In this document: one piece after another, positions 62,514-64,000 of the stretch
Layout of the letters: the number at the start of each line of letters is the position of its first letter
Numbering within the stretch: position 1 is the stretch's first letter
Assembly: GCA_944385945.1 (NCBI GenBank)
Contig: CALWZD010000049.1
Span: 31,265-95,264, forward strand
DNA: 64,000 nt
Direction of reading: 5' to 3'
Origin: an uncultured Anaerofilum sp.
Lineage (GTDB): Bacteria; Bacillota; Clostridia; Oscillospirales; Ruminococcaceae
Made by a program: the position numbers and the translations under genes
The notes under the pieces: model-generated
Database searches by the model: none
Seen by the model: only the letters and a program-made list of their open reading frames with translations
What the model was told of the DNA's origin: nothing

Positions 62514-62812
62514 CTGCGAATGGCTTGCACGGCAAGTCCGCGCAAGCCACGATATGCGATGACGCGGGAGGTTGCTACCAACGGGTAGGTTTTTCCGCCG
62601 AGTATGTCCGATCTTAGAACCGGGCGAAAGAATTACTGAGCGCAAAGGGATATGTTCACTTAGTTACTCTGTGAACCAATGTTCGCATACTTTGCCATAG
62701 GATTCTCCGGATAAACTGCTGGGCGGTTTACCGGTTTTTCTCATGGGAAAATGCGAAACACCCGGAGCAGTGTAAGTGATTTATCGGTTCGCCAAAAGCA
62801 CCAAATCATTTC
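62514..62812 (+). promoter_or_regulatory. Long structured leader of the S10 ribosomal operon
   Basis: About 300 nt without a gene. Visible structures: a near-perfect stem 62522-62548 (GGCTTGC, A-C mismatch, CGG, loop CAAGT, CCG, GCAAGCC), an unpaired-looking GACGCGGGAGGTTGCTACC at 62561-62579, a GTTCAC/GTGAAC hairpin, and a large domain closed by ACTGCT...AGCAGT just before the ribosome binding site region. The size and position suit autogenous control by a ribosomal protein, but I cannot assign it to a known leader family. Confidence 0.55.
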
Positions 62813-62826
62813 AGGAGGCGAAAACA

Positions 62827-63138
62827 ATGGCAGTCAAAGAGAAAATCAGAATCCGACTCAAGAGCTATGACCATCAGCTGATCGATGCAGCTGCAGAGAA
62901 GATCGTGGAGAGTGTAAAGCGCAGCGGCGCACGTGTTTCCGGTCCTATCCCTCTGCCCACCGATCGTGAGGTCGTTACTATCCTGCGTGCTGTTCACAAG
63001 TACAAGGATAGCCGTGAGCAGTTCGAAACTCGCACTCACAAGCGTTTGATCGACGTTCTGAAACCGTCCAACAAGACGGTTGAGGCTCTGAAGAGCCTGC
63101 AGCTCCCCGCTGGCGTGGAGATCGAAGTTAAGCTGTAA
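62827..63138 (+). CDS. rpsJ: 30S ribosomal protein S10
   Basis: 103 residues, exact family length. [28 protein letters not shown] and [20 protein letters not shown] are characteristic. S10 also acts in NusB/NusE antitermination. AGGAGG before the ATG at 62827. First gene of the S10 operon; codon use is highly biased. Confidence 0.99.
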   Translation: MAVKEKIRIRLKSYDHQLIDAAAEKIVESVKRSGARVSGPIPLPTDREVVTILRAVHKYKDSREQFETRTHKRLIDVLKPSNKTVEALKSLQLPAGVEIEVKL

Positions 63139-63282
63139 TTCCACCAAAAAAGTAAGGGTGCTGAAAAATGCGCCAACTGCTTTGGAAGCAAAGCACACAC
63201 GAACCCCACCGCACGATAAGCGGAGAGGTCATGTTGGTGCCAAACGGCATCAACCAATAACCTTATTAGGAGGCAAATGAAA

Positions 63283-63915
63283 ATGCAAAAAGGTATCATC
63301 GGCAAGAAGCTGGGCATGACTCAGCTGTTTGACGAGAGCGGCAAAGTAGTGCCCGTTACCGTCATCGAAGCTGGCCCCTGCACCGTTGTGCAGAAGAAGA
63401 CCGTAGAGAGCGACGGCTATGTAGCTGTTCAGTTGGGTTACGGCGACGTTTCTGCAAAGCACGTGTCCAAGCCTGCTGCTGGTCACTTCGCAAAAGCGAA
63501 CGTGGCTCCCAAAAAGATCCTGCGTGAGTTCCGTCTGGAGAGCATCGACGAGATGAACATCGGCGACATTCTGAAAGCTGATGTATTCGCTGCTGGCGAT
63601 CACATCGACGTTGTTGGCACCAGCAAAGGTAAGGGCTATGCAGGTACCATCAAACGCTGGAACGGTCATCGTCTGCGTGAAAGCCACGGTACTGGCCCTG
63701 TTGCCCGTCACGCTGGTTCCATGGGCAGCTGTTCCACTCCCAGCCGTGTATTCAAAGGCAAAAAGCTGCCTGGCCACATGGGCTGCGAGCGCGTTACCAT
63801 CCAGAATCTGATCGTCGTTAAAGTCGACGCTGAAAACAACCTGATCGCAGTTAAGGGTGCAGTTCCCGGTCCTAAGGGCAGCGTGGTTTGCATCAGCGAC
63901 AGCGTAAAGGCTTAA
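63283..63915 (+). CDS. rplC: 50S ribosomal protein L3
   Basis: 210 residues. MQKGIIGKKLGMTQLF start and GHRLRESHGTGPVARHAGSMGSCSTPSRVFKGKKLPGHMG are family signatures. AGGAGG at 63268-63273 has best spacing (9) to the ATG at 63283; an ATG six bases upstream is too close. The 144-base gap after rpsJ contains a GTTGGTGCC/GGCATCAAC hairpin. Confidence 0.99.
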   Translation: MQKGIIGKKLGMTQLFDESGKVVPVTVIEAGPCTVVQKKTVESDGYVAVQLGYGDVSAKHVSKPAAGHFAKANVAPKKILREFRLESIDEMNIGDILKADVFAAGDHIDVVGTSKGKGYAGTIKRWNGHRLRESHGTGPVARHAGSMGSCSTPSRVFKGKKLPGHMGCERVTIQNLIVVKVDAENNLIAVKGAVPGPKGSVVCISDSVKA

Positions 63916-63931
63916 AGGAGGAAAGCGAGCA

Positions 63932-64000
63932 ATGAAATTTGACGTTTTGGATATGAACGGCAAGAAGGTTTCCGAGGTTGAGCTTTCCGACGCCGTATTC
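63932..64000 (+). CDS. rplD: 50S ribosomal protein L4, 5' part only
   Basis: The first 23 codons (MKFDVLDMNGKKVSEVEL...) with AAAGGAGG upstream; the rest is beyond the window. Identified from its start sequence and its place after L3. Confidence 0.9.
   Translation, partial: MKFDVLDMNGKKVSEVELSDAVF

Overview
The window reads as chromosomal DNA from a motile, spore-forming Gram-positive anaerobe of the Clostridia, most like gut Oscillospiraceae/Ruminococcaceae. The supporting evidence is a flagellin gene, spoIIE, a SigH-like sigma factor, AbrB and small Spo0A_C-type proteins, a PerR-like regulator, strong AAGGAGG ribosome binding sites, SigA promoters of the TTGACA-17-TATAAT type, and the Gram-positive order rimP-nusA-rnpM-ylxQ-infB-rbfA-nrnA-truB-ribF. 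There is no phage, insertion sequence, CRISPR array or replication origin. Most genes are core; the novelty lies in fused or degenerate translation-associated proteins, structured leaders and small hairpin repeats.

Layout. 1-3.1 kb: the 3' end of a FliB-like flagellin methylase, flagellin with a long structured leader, and a four-helix-bundle protein. 3.2-5.5 kb: an alanyl-tRNA editing protein overlapping an in-frame TrmB-RidA fusion. 5.7-10 kb (minus strand): a large membrane protein, a DUF523-Nudix pair and a DUF2264 protein. 10.3-16.5 kb: a DEDDh exonuclease, the cysE-cysK pair, two small sporulation/RHH-type proteins and clpB. 16.8-18.3 kb: two divergent regulators (XRE and WYL) around three perfect inverted repeats. 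18.4-26.3 kb: pepF, three tandem DUF3048 lipoproteins (one behind a consensus cre site), a histidine phosphatase, an XRE regulator and abrB. 26.4-37.6 kb: trpS, spoIIE, a MacAB-like efflux operon, glyQS, an M29 aminopeptidase and an acyltransferase. 37.7-45.7 kb: the nusA-infB operon through ribF. 45.8-48.4 kb: a TetM-like ribosomal GTPase fused to a Rae1/YacP-type NYN nuclease. 48.5-50.8 kb: metA-metY (minus). 51-56.3 kb: an asymmetric ABC-F ATPase, an amidohydrolase, proC and lrgAB. 56.5-62.4 kb: perR-like, Nudix, tRNA-Leu, sigma factor, zinc-ribbon protein, DUF1858, trmK, nif3 and rqcH. 62.5 kb to the end: start of the S10 ribosomal operon (rpsJ, rplC, rplD) behind a roughly 300-nt structured leader.

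How the genes work together. Much of the window serves translation and its surveillance: aminoacyl-tRNA editing and charging, tRNA modification, initiation and ribosome maturation factors, RqcH, an ABC-F protein and the GTPase-nuclease fusion. A second theme is sulfur amino acid synthesis: CysE-CysK makes cysteine, and MetA (with Glu at position 111, predicting acetyl-CoA use) with MetY makes homocysteine. A third is the spore/motility lifestyle. Gene 3' ends, particularly where genes converge, carry a small repertoire of recurring hairpin elements. Two of these families vary almost only in their loops, which suggests selection for structure.
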